Positions 8,736 through 15,803 of a DNA stretch of 26,491 nt are shown here, piece by piece (the first letter of the stretch is position 1; each line of letters starts with the position of its first letter). A model generated the notes under the pieces. It searched no databases and was not told the origin of the DNA. It saw only the letters and a program-made list of their open reading frames with translations. This DNA comes from JAZRGE01 sp045644025 (GTDB lineage Bacteria > Bacillota > Clostridia > Oscillospirales > Acutalibacteraceae): the NCBI GenBank assembly GCA_045644025.1, contig JAZRGE010000077.1, forward strand, positions 1 to 26,491. Direction: 5' to 3'. A program made the position numbers and the translations under genes.

Positions 8736-9404
8736 ATGGCAAACGCAATAATCGCCCTTGCGGGCGGAATAATCATAAGTTATCTTTTGGGAAGCATCAG
8801 CTTTGCTGTGGTGTTTTCCTGGGCCTTTTCCCATAAGGACGTGCGAAACTACGGCAGCGGCAATGCGGGTATGACCAACGTTTTGCGCTCTGTAGGAGTG
8901 CTTCCGGGCGTGCTCACATTTGTGTGCGATTTTCTCAAGGGCGTAGTGGCTGTGCTTATCGGCCGTTATATGGTCTTTGCATTTGCCCAGCCTTTCGGGG
9001 TGATCATTCCCGAATATGCTGCATTTTTCTGCGGAATGGCCTGCCAGTTGGGCCATATATTCCCCGTGTTTTATGGTTTCCGTGGCGGAAAGAGTGTTTC
9101 CACATCGGTGGCTGTTCTCTTTGCGGTGGATTGGCGCGCGGGATTTATTGCCCTTGGCACGTTTGTTTTAATGGTGCTTATCACCAAGATAGTTTCGATC
9201 AGCTCTATTGTTGGCGCGCTCACAGCCCCCTTTTCGCTGTGGTTTCTGCTGCCCAAGAACAGCACGCTTCTTTGGCAGGTGCTGCTTTGCAGCTGGATAG
9301 TGGCCGTGCTTGTGATCGCTCATTGGCAGAACATAGGCCGCCTCATCCGCGGAGAAGAAAAGAAGCTCACCATAAAGCTTTCGCGCCGCAAGGGCGACAA
9401 ATAA
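8736..9404 (+). CDS. plsY: Glycerol-3-phosphate acyltransferase PlsY
   Basis: A 222-aa integral membrane enzyme that transfers acyl groups from acyl-phosphate to glycerol-3-phosphate, the first step of phospholipid synthesis. Hydrophobic segments span nearly the whole chain. The three cytoplasmic motifs of the family are visible: GSIS near residue 17 (Ser where Pro is usual in GSIPFG), YGSGNAGMTNVLR near 47, and GHIFPVFYGFRGGKSVST near 109. The start at 8736 is three bases after the der stop, with GGGGGA inside the end of der. It is the last gene of the operon; no clear hairpin follows, only a T-run near 9420. Confidence 0.95.
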   Translation: MANAIIALAGGIIISYLLGSISFAVVFSWAFSHKDVRNYGSGNAGMTNVLRSVGVLPGVLTFVCDFLKGVVAVLIGRYMVFAFAQPFGVIIPEYAAFFCGMACQLGHIFPVFYGFRGGKSVSTSVAVLFAVDWRAGFIALGTFVLMVLITKIVSISSIVGALTAPFSLWFLLPKNSTLLWQVLLCSWIVAVLVIAHWQNIGRLIRGEEKKLTIKLSRRKGDK

Positions 9405-9425
9405 AGCCATCATTCGATTTTTTTA

Positions 9426-9455
9426 TTGACAAACATACCGCTTCGGTGTGATAAT
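9426..9455 (+). promoter_or_regulatory. Sigma-A promoter for rsmD-coaD
   Basis: TTGACA (9426-9431), an 18-base spacer and GATAAT (9450-9455). Expected start is near 9462, where the ribosome binding site CGGAG (9461-9465) also begins, so the leader would be about 14 bases. Confidence 0.7.
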
Positions 9456-9475
9456 ATAAACGGAGTGTGATTCTG

Positions 9476-10024
9476 ATGAGAGTCATCACAGGTATTGCGG
9501 GCGGCCGCAAGCTTTCCACCTTGGAGGGCGAGGCCACAAGGCCCACGGGCGATAAAGTTAAAGAAGGCATTTTTAGTGCTATCCAATTTGATATAGAGGG
9601 CCGCCGAGTGCTGGATCTTTTTGCAGGCTCGGGTCAGCTTGGCATCGAGGCTTTGAGCCGAGGCGCAAGTTTTGCCCTTTTTTGCGATAACAATCCTGCC
9701 GCTGTGAAGGTGATCAAAGCCAATATTGATGCTTGCGGTTTTGCCGATAGGGCTAAAGTGGTAGCAAGCGGCTATGCCGAGGCGCTGTGTACTGCTCAAG
9801 GTAAGTTTGATATCGCGTTTCTTGATCCGCCTTATGCCGCAGGAATTCTCCTTTCGGCGGCAGAGGGTGTTGCCAAAATAATGAACCCCTATGGTATGAT
9901 AATCTGTGAGCACGATGAAAGGGCCGAAATGCCCGAAAGCATCGGTTCGTTCCGCCTTAAAAAGCGTTATAGATATGGCAAAACAGCCGTATCCCTTTAC
10001 AGAGGAAGTGCAGAGCTTGAATAA
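9476..10024 (+). CDS. rsmD: 16S rRNA (guanine(966)-N(2))-methyltransferase RsmD
   Basis: A 182-aa SAM-dependent methyltransferase that modifies G966 of 16S rRNA on assembled small subunits. It opens MRVITGIAGGRKL, the family's typical start, then TRPTGDKVKEGIF. The SAM-binding motif is DLFAGSGQLGIE (residues 47-58) and the catalytic motif DPPY is at 117-120. An in-frame GTG lies nine bases upstream at 9467, but it would overlap the ribosome binding site, so ATG 9476 is chosen. It overlaps coaD by eight bases, the usual Firmicute pairing. Confidence 0.95.
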   Translation: MRVITGIAGGRKLSTLEGEATRPTGDKVKEGIFSAIQFDIEGRRVLDLFAGSGQLGIEALSRGASFALFCDNNPAAVKVIKANIDACGFADRAKVVASGYAEALCTAQGKFDIAFLDPPYAAGILLSAAEGVAKIMNPYGMIICEHDERAEMPESIGSFRLKKRYRYGKTAVSLYRGSAELE

Positions 10025-10508
10025 TAAAAGAATTGCAATTTGCCCCGGCAGCTTCGATCCCATCACTGTGGGCCACCTGGATATTATCCGCCGCGCCGCA
10101 GGTATGTTTGATGAAGTGGTTGTGGCCGTGCTGCAGAACAATAAAAAAACATATACCTTCTCCGTGGAAGATAGAGTGGATATGATAAAGCTATCTATTT
10201 CCGGAATGGATAACGTTTCGGTGGAATCAAGCAGCGGCCTTTTGGCAGATTATGCCGCCGAAAAAGGCGCCTGCGCTATTGTTAAGGGTCTTCGTGCTAT
10301 GTCGGATTTCGAATATGAATTCCAAATGGCCTTAACCAATAAAAAACTCAATCCCAACGTGGAAACAGTCTTTCTCACCACCAGCGCCGAGAATATGTAT
10401 TTAAGTTCCAGCGTGGTGCGGCAGGTTGCTTCCCTGGGTGGCGATTTCAAAGAGTTTGTTCCCGATGCAATATACGAAAAAATCCACGAATATTTAAGAA
10501 AGAGGTAA
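10017..10508 (+). CDS. coaD: Phosphopantetheine adenylyltransferase CoaD (TTG start)
   Basis: A 163-aa nucleotidyltransferase making dephospho-CoA from phosphopantetheine and ATP, the penultimate step of CoA synthesis. Motifs are GSFDP (residues 11-15), TVGH (17-20, the HxGH-type nucleotide site), the substrate loop KGLRAMSDFEYEFQM, and the C-terminal ISSS-type motif YLSSSVVR. No ATG or GTG fits: the only in-frame upstream ATG is at 9906, deep inside rsmD, and the next internal one would delete the active site. TTG 10017 gives the family length and has AGAGGA about ten bases upstream, inside the end of rsmD. Translation is therefore probably coupled to rsmD. Confidence 0.94.
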   Translation: MNNKRIAICPGSFDPITVGHLDIIRRAAGMFDEVVVAVLQNNKKTYTFSVEDRVDMIKLSISGMDNVSVESSSGLLADYAAEKGACAIVKGLRAMSDFEYEFQMALTNKKLNPNVETVFLTTSAENMYLSSSVVRQVASLGGDFKEFVPDAIYEKIHEYLRKR

Positions 10509-10514
10509 GATAGA

Positions 10515-10985
10515 ATGAACATTGATGAACTTTTGGAGATGCTTGACGAAATTATTGATTCAGGTGTGAAGATTCCCGGAAAGAAGACTTTGATCGATGC
10601 CGATAAGCTTCGTGCTGTTGTTGATGATATCCGCCTTAATCTCCCCACCGAGATCAAGCAGGCTAAGGGCATTGTTGCCGATAGAGCCGAAATTATCACC
10701 GAAGCCAAGCGCAGCGCCGATAATGTGATCCGCGCCGCCGAGGAGCGTGCTAAGGCTATGGTTGCCCAGGAAGAGATCACCCAGCTGGCTCAGGCTAAGG
10801 CTGCTGAGATCATCTCCAACGCTCAGGTAAAGAGCCGCGAGATGCGCAAGGCCGCTCAGGATTTTGTGGATGATCTGATGGCCCGTGCCGATAACGGCCT
10901 CACCGCAAATCTTGTTGAGATCCGCAAGACTCGTGCTTCCCTGAAGCAGCAGGGCGCTCCTGCCCCCGCTCCCGAGCAGGAATAA
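10515..10985 (+). CDS. Coiled-coil protein of the clostridial coaD locus, function unknown
   Basis: A 156-aa soluble, Ala/Glu/Lys/Arg-rich protein, predicted here to be mostly helical coiled coil from about residue 40 to 140, with a Pro/Ala-rich tail (APAPAPEQE). Homologues are often labelled ATPase or V-type/F-type ATP synthase stalk-like, because long charged helices resemble stalk subunits; no nucleotide-binding motif is present, so that label is probably misleading. The N-terminus reads MNIDELLEMLDEI, an amphipathic start that resembles the short motifs in the tail of the protein at 20998. GAGGTAAG precedes the ATG, which lies six bases after coaD. A strong terminator follows. A DivIVA- or stalk-like scaffolding role is only a guess. 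Confidence 0.75.
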   Translation: MNIDELLEMLDEIIDSGVKIPGKKTLIDADKLRAVVDDIRLNLPTEIKQAKGIVADRAEIITEAKRSADNVIRAAEERAKAMVAQEEITQLAQAKAAEIISNAQVKSREMRKAAQDFVDDLMARADNGLTANLVEIRKTRASLKQQGAPAPAPEQE

Positions 10986-10991
10986 GAAAAT

Positions 10992-11027
10992 AAAAAGCAT
11001 GCCTTTATATGGCATGCTTTTTTTATT
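10992..11027. terminator. Bidirectional terminator
   Basis: A 12-bp perfect stem (AAAAAGCATGCC and GGCATGCTTTTT) with a seven-base loop, followed by more T on the plus strand and preceded by A-runs. It serves the coaD operon and, read in reverse, the convergent small gene whose stop codon overlaps its edge. Confidence 0.85.
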
Positions 11028-11205
11028 TGCGCTTAAATAGCTTAATAATCTCTCGTATCAGAGAAAAGCTTCTTTGCTGAATTACCACATGTGTTATCCT
11101 ACCGCAACCCTCGCATAGGTCAAGTTCTTTTGAAAGGATGTAATCATCGGGATTGTTGGAAACACCAAATACTTTTCCAAGACATTCCGGACAAAACTCA
11201 GCCAC
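11023..11205 (-). CDS. Small zinc-ribbon-like protein, unknown function
   Basis: A 60-aa protein with two CxxC pairs 24 residues apart (CPEC near the start, CEGC in the middle), the arrangement of a zinc ribbon, and a basic, amphipathic C-terminus (REIIKLFKRK). I do not recognise a named family. GTG 11205 is preferred over GTG 11214 because GGGTGA lies five bases upstream of the former. It is divergent from the XRE regulator and has its own perfect-consensus promoter (11242-11270), whose -35 box lies inside an inverted repeat. That arrangement suggests control by the neighbouring repressor. The supported points are the ribosome binding site, promoter and terminator; the function is open. Confidence 0.7.
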   Translation of the reverse strand: MAEFCPECLGKVFGVSNNPDDYILSKELDLCEGCGRITHVVIQQRSFSLIREIIKLFKRK

Positions 11206-11207
11206 TC

Positions 11208-11237
11208 TTATCACCCACTAACAATTGTTGGTATAAT
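11208..11237 (+). promoter_or_regulatory. Possible promoter for the XRE regulator
   Basis: TATAAT at 11232-11237 with a weak -35 (TTATCA, 11208-11213) at 18 bases. Transcription would start near 11244 and leave a 47-base leader containing the inverted repeat at 11258-11282. Several other AT-rich hexamers compete, so this is tentative. Confidence 0.35.
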
Positions 11238-11241
11238 TAGA

Positions 11242-11270
11242 ATTATAATTATTTATACTACATTTGTCAA
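11242..11270 (-). promoter_or_regulatory. Consensus promoter for the zinc-ribbon gene
   Basis: On the minus strand TTGACA (11270-11265), 17 bases and TATAAT (11247-11242), a perfect match. The -35 box sits across one arm and the loop of the inverted repeat at 11258-11282, so a protein bound there would block it. Confidence 0.75.
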
Positions 11271-11282
11271 GAACAAATGTAG
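11258..11282. promoter_or_regulatory. Inverted repeat, candidate operator or SD-masking hairpin
   Basis: CTACATTTGT and ACAAATGTAG form a perfect 10-bp dyad with a five-base centre (CAAGA). As DNA it overlaps the -35 box of the divergent zinc-ribbon promoter. As RNA on the plus strand it ends in the first bases of the ribosome binding site AGGTGAT of the XRE gene. Another palindrome, AACAATTGTT, lies at 11220-11229. Confidence 0.55.
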
Positions 11283-11290
11283 GTGATAAT

Positions 11291-11500
11291 ATGAATGAAA
11301 TTCTTGCCCAAAGGCTTCGCCAATGTAGGAGAGAGAAGGGTTTTACTCAAAATCAAGTTGCAATTTATTGCGATATTACCGAAAAAGCTTATCAAAACTA
11401 TGAGCTGATGACACGAGAACCTAAACTGGAAATTCTTATTCGTATAGCAGATTTATACAACGTCTCTTTAGATTATCTGGTAGGAAGAGAAGATAAATAA
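11291..11500 (+). CDS. XRE-family helix-turn-helix regulator
   Basis: A 69-aa stand-alone HTH_3 domain, cytosolic and DNA-binding. LRQCRREKGFTQNQVAIYCD is helix 1 to 2 and ITEKAYQNYELMTREPKLE covers the recognition helix; the chain ends in the common NVSLDYLVGRED segment, so it has no sensor domain. An upstream TTG at 11264 would extend it, but ATG 11291 has AGGTGAT four bases before it. It is divergent from the zinc-ribbon gene and likely represses that gene, itself, or both through the dyad at 11258-11282. The surroundings are more AT-rich than the housekeeping genes, which suggests later arrival. Confidence 0.9.
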   Translation: MNEILAQRLRQCRREKGFTQNQVAIYCDITEKAYQNYELMTREPKLEILIRIADLYNVSLDYLVGREDK

Positions 11501-11501
11501 A

Positions 11502-11533
11502 AAAACCACCGATTCGTGCGAATCGGTGGTTTT
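11502..11533. terminator. Bidirectional terminator between XRE and the P-loop gene
   Basis: A 15-bp perfect inverted repeat (arms 11502-11516 and 11519-11533, core ACCACCGATTCG) with A-runs on one side and T-runs on the other. It can stop transcription from both convergent genes. Confidence 0.85.
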
Positions 11534-11552
11534 AATTTTTATCGGCCTTCGG

Positions 11553-11969
11553 TTAGATTCTTTCGGCGATGGTGAAAAGCTCTTCGGGGAGCTCACCGGC
11601 ATCGCAGGAAAGGGTGAAGGTGAAATTGATGTTGCTTTCATCGGAGAGAGCAGCGATTCTATGGAAGAATGTGAGAACAGAATCCATATCGCGGCCGCCG
11701 ATTTTCAGTGTTGCATCTGCAAAAACATCGGTTACGTCGTAGTTGGCAGCGCAAACGCCGCAAAGCAAACCGTACAGAGCATCGTAGCCCTGGATTCCGT
11801 AGGTGTCAGTATCAACCAGGCGAACGGAGTGGGGAACATTGAATGTAAGGGCGGGGCCTTTTTCAATGCACACAACATTTCCTGCAGTCTTTTCGGCAGC
11901 ATCCAGAACGAGATCGATAAGCTTCTTTGTCTTGCCGGATCCTTTGGTACCGATAATGAGTTTGGTCAT
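11553..11969 (-). CDS. Small P-loop ATP-binding protein
   Basis: A 138-aa cytosolic protein with a clear Walker A motif GTKGSGKTKK at residues 7-16. The rest is a short alpha/beta domain ending in an acidic helix (GELPEELFTIAERI). An LVDTD stretch near residue 50 might act as Walker B, but this is weak. In related genomes such proteins have been labelled PilT-like; there is no pilus gene here and the chain is far too short for PilT. GAGGAGG precedes the ATG. It lies 47 bases downstream of pgi on the same strand without a terminator between, so the two are probably co-transcribed. Function unknown. Confidence 0.75.
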   Translation of the reverse strand: MTKLIIGTKGSGKTKKLIDLVLDAAEKTAGNVVCIEKGPALTFNVPHSVRLVDTDTYGIQGYDALYGLLCGVCAANYDVTDVFADATLKIGGRDMDSVLTFFHRIAALSDESNINFTFTLSCDAGELPEELFTIAERI

Positions 11970-12016
11970 AATAAGTCCTCCTCTATTTTACCGCTTAAAG
12001 CGGAAATTTCCTTTTT

Positions 12017-13354
12017 TTATTTAAGCCTTGCTTCCAGTTCGGCCTGCTGGGCTTCATAGCCGGGCTTGCCGAGAAGAGCAAACATATTTTTCTTATAGCT
12101 TTCCACACCGGGCTGATCAAAGGGGTTAACTCCCAGCATAATTCCCGAAATAGCACAAGCCTTTTCGAAGAAATAGATAAGCCTTCCGAGATCTTCTTCG
12201 TCGGCCTTATCGATATCTATCACAAGATTGGGTACATCTCCATCGGTGTGGGCCAGCACGGTGCCTTCGAAGGCCTTGCGGTTCACGAAGGAAAGGGGCT
12301 TGCCTTTAAGGAAGTTGAGGCCATCGCCATCCTGAGCATCTTCCTTAATTATAATATCTTCGCCGGCAGAGCCGATGTTCACAACAGTCTCAAAAAGGAT
12401 TCTGCGGCCGGCCTGAACATATTGGCCCATAGAATGAAGATCGGTGGAGAAGACTACAGATGCAGGGAAAAGTCCCTTTCCGTCCTTGCCTTCGCTCTCG
12501 CCGTAAAGTTGCTTGAACCATTCGGCCATCATGGTGAATCTGGGCTCATAAGCCACAAGCAATTCAATGGCCTTGCCGCTGCGATAGAAAGCGTTGCGGA
12601 GAGCGGCATAACGATAGCAATCGTTGGCTGCTAAATCGCAATCGGCATAATCCTTCATGGCCATTCTTGCGCCAAGCATAAGCTTATCAATATCGGCACC
12701 GCTGGCAGCAATGGGCAGAAGGCCCACGGCTGTGAGCACCGAGAAGCGACCGCCTACGTTATCGGGGACAACGAATGTCTCATATCCCTTTTCATCGGCC
12801 AGCTGCTTTAATGTGCCGCGAGCTTTATCGGTGGTGCAATAAATTCTCTTAGCGGCTTCGGCTTCGCCATAGCGGCTTTCCATATATTCGCGCAGCACCC
12901 TAAAAGCCACGGCAGGCTCGGTGGTGGTGCCGGATTTGGAGATAACGTTGAGGGAAACTCTCTTACCTTCGCAAAGCTTTATCACATCCGAAAGGGCCGA
13001 GGGGCTTAGGGTGTTGCCTGCGAAATAGATCTCGGGAGTGCCCTTGCAGAGCTGATTGTAGTTCTGAGAGTGTAGGAATTCGATAGCGGCGCGGGCACCT
13101 AAATAGGAACCTCCGATGCCGATAACAACCAGCACATCGCTATCTTCCTGAATACGCTTGGCGGCGGCCTTTATACGGGCAAATTCTTCCTTATCATAAT
13201 CCTCGGGAAGGGTGACCCAGCCAAGGAAATCGGAACCCAGGCACTTGCCGTTGTGGAGAAGATCGTGGGCGGCGGCAACCTGAGGAGCCAGGCCCGCAAG
13301 ATCGTTTTCGTGAATAAACTGAGCAGCAAAATTTTCATTAAATCTTAATGCCAT
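12017..13354 (-). CDS. pgi: Glucose-6-phosphate isomerase
   Basis: A 445-aa cytosolic enzyme interconverting glucose-6-phosphate and fructose-6-phosphate. Recognised by VIGIGGSYLGARA (phosphate loop), the SIS-domain segment VISKSGTTTEPA, and the signature DNVGGRFSVLTAVGLLP. C-terminal SYKKNMFALLGKPG carries the conserved Lys region. Length is that of the short Firmicute form (about 450 aa, versus 550 in enterobacteria). AGGAGG precedes the ATG and a consensus promoter lies 49 bases further upstream. It leads an operon with the small P-loop gene. Confidence 0.97.
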   Translation of the reverse strand: MALRFNENFAAQFIHENDLAGLAPQVAAAHDLLHNGKCLGSDFLGWVTLPEDYDKEEFARIKAAAKRIQEDSDVLVVIGIGGSYLGARAAIEFLHSQNYNQLCKGTPEIYFAGNTLSPSALSDVIKLCEGKRVSLNVISKSGTTTEPAVAFRVLREYMESRYGEAEAAKRIYCTTDKARGTLKQLADEKGYETFVVPDNVGGRFSVLTAVGLLPIAASGADIDKLMLGARMAMKDYADCDLAANDCYRYAALRNAFYRSGKAIELLVAYEPRFTMMAEWFKQLYGESEGKDGKGLFPASVVFSTDLHSMGQYVQAGRRILFETVVNIGSAGEDIIIKEDAQDGDGLNFLKGKPLSFVNRKAFEGTVLAHTDGDVPNLVIDIDKADEEDLGRLIYFFEKACAISGIMLGVNPFDQPGVESYKKNMFALLGKPGYEAQQAELEARLK

Positions 13355-13402
13355 TTATTTATCCTCCCATACCATAGGGGTGGTAGTTCTTTTATTGATT
13401 TT

Positions 13403-13431
13403 ATTATAACTCAAACTATCGGCGCGGTCAA
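13403..13431 (-). promoter_or_regulatory. Promoter of pgi
   Basis: On the minus strand TTGACC (13431-13426), 17 bases and TATAAT (13408-13403). Expected start is near 13396, about 42 bases before the ATG. Confidence 0.8.
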
Positions 13432-13459
13432 CCGATATTTGCACCGCAACTCAAAAAAA

Positions 13460-14662
13460 TTAGCCCATATCCATCATTGATTGCCACAGCAGGCCAAAGG
13501 CGCTGCCAAAACTAAGCGCGGGCACGGTTTCATCGGCTACAATTGGTATTTCCCCCAGAATATCCTTGCCTAAAATCACCCGGATTTTGCCCACAACATA
13601 TCCTTTGGCAACGGGCGCTTCAATCACTTCGGGCAGCACGTATTCGTATTGCAGTTGCTCGTTGCTCTTCATCACAAGAAAGTTATCGTCGTATTCGGCC
13701 TTGATCTTTATGCTTTTTTGTGCTGCGCCTTTAAGCCGCACGGCTCCTAAATCCGTGTCTGCCACGTTTGTGCTCAGCAGAGAATAATTGGCAAAGCCGA
13801 AATCCAGAAGCTGGCGGGCAGAAGAGAAACGATCAGTGCTGGTGGCAGAGCCCATCACCACGGCAATAAGCTCCATTCCACCCCTTTCGGCGCTGGCCGA
13901 AAGGCAATGCCCTGCTTTGGATGTTGTGCCCGTTTTAAGCCCGGTAGCACCTTCATAAAATCGCACAAGTTTGTTGGTGTTCACAAGCTGGCTCTGGCCA
14001 CCGCGAAGTGAATCCATCCAGATTGTGGAATATTCTTTTATAAGCGGATGCTTAAGCAACTCACGAGACATAAGCGCAATATCGTAGGCTGATGTAAGAT
14101 GTCCGTCTTCGTCTAAGCCTGTAGGGTTCAAAAATTTAGTGTCGGCCATTCCCAGCTCGGCGGCCTTAAGGTTCATCATCTTCACAAATGCTTCGTTGGA
14201 GCCTGCCACCGCCTCTCCTAAAGCTACGGCTGCATCGTTGGCCGAAGCTATCACGGTGGCACGAAGCAGTTCATCCACAGTCATGCTTTCGCTTGGCTCC
14301 AACCATATCTGTGAGCCGCCCATAGAGCAGGCAAACTCGCTGGGTGTGATGGCAGTTTCAAGCGTCAGCTTGCCCGAATCAATGGCCTCCATCACCAAAA
14401 GAAGAGTCATTATTTTGGTGACCGATGCGGGCGCCAAGGGCTCGTGGCAATTTTGTTGAAATATCACTTCGCCCGTGGCGGCTTCTATAAGCACGGCCGA
14501 GCGGGCAGCCACAGCGAAGCTGGTCTCATCCAGCGGGGAAATCACGGGCAGGGGGGAAAAGATATCGTCGGAATAAAACTCGGTGGCAATTTCGGCTTTA
14601 GCCACAGGCGCCAAAGGCAGGATAAGCGCCAACACCACCGCCACCCATTTAATTTTTTTCAT
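13460..14662 (-). CDS. dacF: D-alanyl-D-alanine carboxypeptidase, DacF/PBP5 type
   Basis: A 400-aa secreted low-molecular-weight penicillin-binding protein (peptidase family S11) that trims the terminal D-Ala of peptidoglycan stem peptides. The start MKKIKWVAVVLALILPLAP is a signal peptide cleaved after about AKA (residue 23). Active-site motifs are SVTK (Ser80 and Lys83), SAN (140-142) and KTG (243-245). A PBP5 C-terminal beta domain follows from about 290, and the final LLWQSMMDMG may be a membrane-anchoring amphipathic helix. The frame is open further upstream to 14911, but GGAGGTG eight bases before ATG 14662 and the signal peptide fix the start. It is divergent from mnmA. A sporulation role, as for DacF, cannot be inferred here. 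Confidence 0.93.
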   Translation of the reverse strand: MKKIKWVAVVLALILPLAPVAKAEIATEFYSDDIFSPLPVISPLDETSFAVAARSAVLIEAATGEVIFQQNCHEPLAPASVTKIMTLLLVMEAIDSGKLTLETAITPSEFACSMGGSQIWLEPSESMTVDELLRATVIASANDAAVALGEAVAGSNEAFVKMMNLKAAELGMADTKFLNPTGLDEDGHLTSAYDIALMSRELLKHPLIKEYSTIWMDSLRGGQSQLVNTNKLVRFYEGATGLKTGTTSKAGHCLSASAERGGMELIAVVMGSATSTDRFSSARQLLDFGFANYSLLSTNVADTDLGAVRLKGAAQKSIKIKAEYDDNFLVMKSNEQLQYEYVLPEVIEAPVAKGYVVGKIRVILGKDILGEIPIVADETVPALSFGSAFGLLWQSMMDMG

Positions 14663-14714
14663 ATATAAAGCACCTCCGCTAAAATATATGCGGCCACGGT
14701 GCAAAACATTATTG

Positions 14715-14743
14715 TTGAAAAAAGGGGGCAAAGCAGTTAGAAT
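14715..14743 (+). promoter_or_regulatory. Promoter of mnmA
   Basis: TTGAAA (14715-14720), 17 bases and TAGAAT (14738-14743). The predicted start near 14750 leaves only about 16 bases before GTG 14766. Confidence 0.6.
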
Positions 14744-14765
14744 AAAAAAGAAAGGTGGTGGCATA

Positions 14766-15800
14766 GTGAAGGAGAAAGTTTTGGTGGCTATGAGCGGCGG
14801 CACCGATAGCACCGCGGCGGCCGTGTTGCTTATGGAAAAATACGATATCGCAGGCGGCACTATGCTGCTCAACGATACCCCCCAGGCCGCGCAGGATATT
14901 GCCGATGCCAAGGCTGTGTGCCAAAGGCTTGGCGTGCCTCACTACGTGGCCGATTTCCGAAATGAATTTAAGGGAAAGGTGATAGCAGATTTTGTGCAGG
15001 GTTATGTGGATGGAATCACACCCAATCCTTGCCTTACCTGCAATAAACATATAAAGTTCGGCGCATATTTGGATTGGGCTAAGGAATTAGGCTTTTCCAA
15101 GATCGCCACGGGCCATTACGTGAAGAAGGTGACCGATGGGGACAGAGAATATCTCTCTGCTCCTGCCGATGCCAAGAAAGACCAAACCTACGTGCTTTAT
15201 TCCCTAAACCGTGAGCAGATAAGCCATAGTTTGTTTCCACTTGGAGATATTCCCAAAAGCCGCGCTAGAGAGCTGGCCGCGGGGGTGGGGCTTGATCGCA
15301 GCAGGGATAGCCAGGATATCTGCTTCATACCCGATGGGGATTATGCCGCTTATATAGAAAATTATCTCGGCCGTACCGACACTCCGGGCAGCTTTGTGGA
15401 TACCTGCGGCAACCTGCTGGGCGGCCATAAAGGTGTCTGGCACTACACGGTGGGCCAGCGCAAAGGCTTGGGTGTGGGCTTTGGTAAGCCTATGTATGTG
15501 TTGGGGAAGAATGCGGCCGATGGAAGCGTGATTCTGGGCAGCAACGAAGAGCTCTTTGCAAGCCGAGTGTTGCTGAGGGATGTGAATTTTATCGGGGATA
15601 TTCCTGCCGAATTCCCTATAGATATAAAGGCCAAGGTGCGCTACAGCGCCGCCGCGGCCGATGCCAAGCTTTATTTGGATGGGTCTTTTGCAAGGCTGGA
15701 GTTTTTGGAACCGCAGAGAGCGCCGTCTCCGGGGCAGGCCGCAGTTTTTTATAGCGGCGATAGGCTGCTTGGCGGCGGAATTATTGTGAAAAGAGGTTAG
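14766..15800 (+). CDS. mnmA: tRNA 2-thiouridine(34) synthase MnmA
   Basis: A 344-aa cytosolic enzyme that installs sulfur at U34 of tRNA-Lys, -Glu and -Gln. The PP-loop ATP site SGGTDS is at residues 10-15. The two catalytic cysteines are Cys89 in NPCLTCN and Cys186 in DSQDICFIPDGDY, and the tRNA-binding and C-terminal beta-barrel segment HYTVGQRKGLGVG is intact. The long frame upstream is open by chance; GTG 14766 is chosen because AGGTGG lies seven bases before it and because the protein then starts just ahead of the PP-loop. It is followed after three bases by the isomerase-like gene, so they share a transcript. Confidence 0.95.
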   Translation: MKEKVLVAMSGGTDSTAAAVLLMEKYDIAGGTMLLNDTPQAAQDIADAKAVCQRLGVPHYVADFRNEFKGKVIADFVQGYVDGITPNPCLTCNKHIKFGAYLDWAKELGFSKIATGHYVKKVTDGDREYLSAPADAKKDQTYVLYSLNREQISHSLFPLGDIPKSRARELAAGVGLDRSRDSQDICFIPDGDYAAYIENYLGRTDTPGSFVDTCGNLLGGHKGVWHYTVGQRKGLGVGFGKPMYVLGKNAADGSVILGSNEELFASRVLLRDVNFIGDIPAEFPIDIKAKVRYSAAAADAKLYLDGSFARLEFLEPQRAPSPGQAAVFYSGDRLLGGGIIVKRG

Positions 15801-15803
15801 GAT

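Noticed and set aside
14663..14911. Upstream extension of the carboxypeptidase frame by 83 codons
   Set aside because: It would bury the signal peptide and the ribosome binding site inside the protein and overlap the divergent mnmA.
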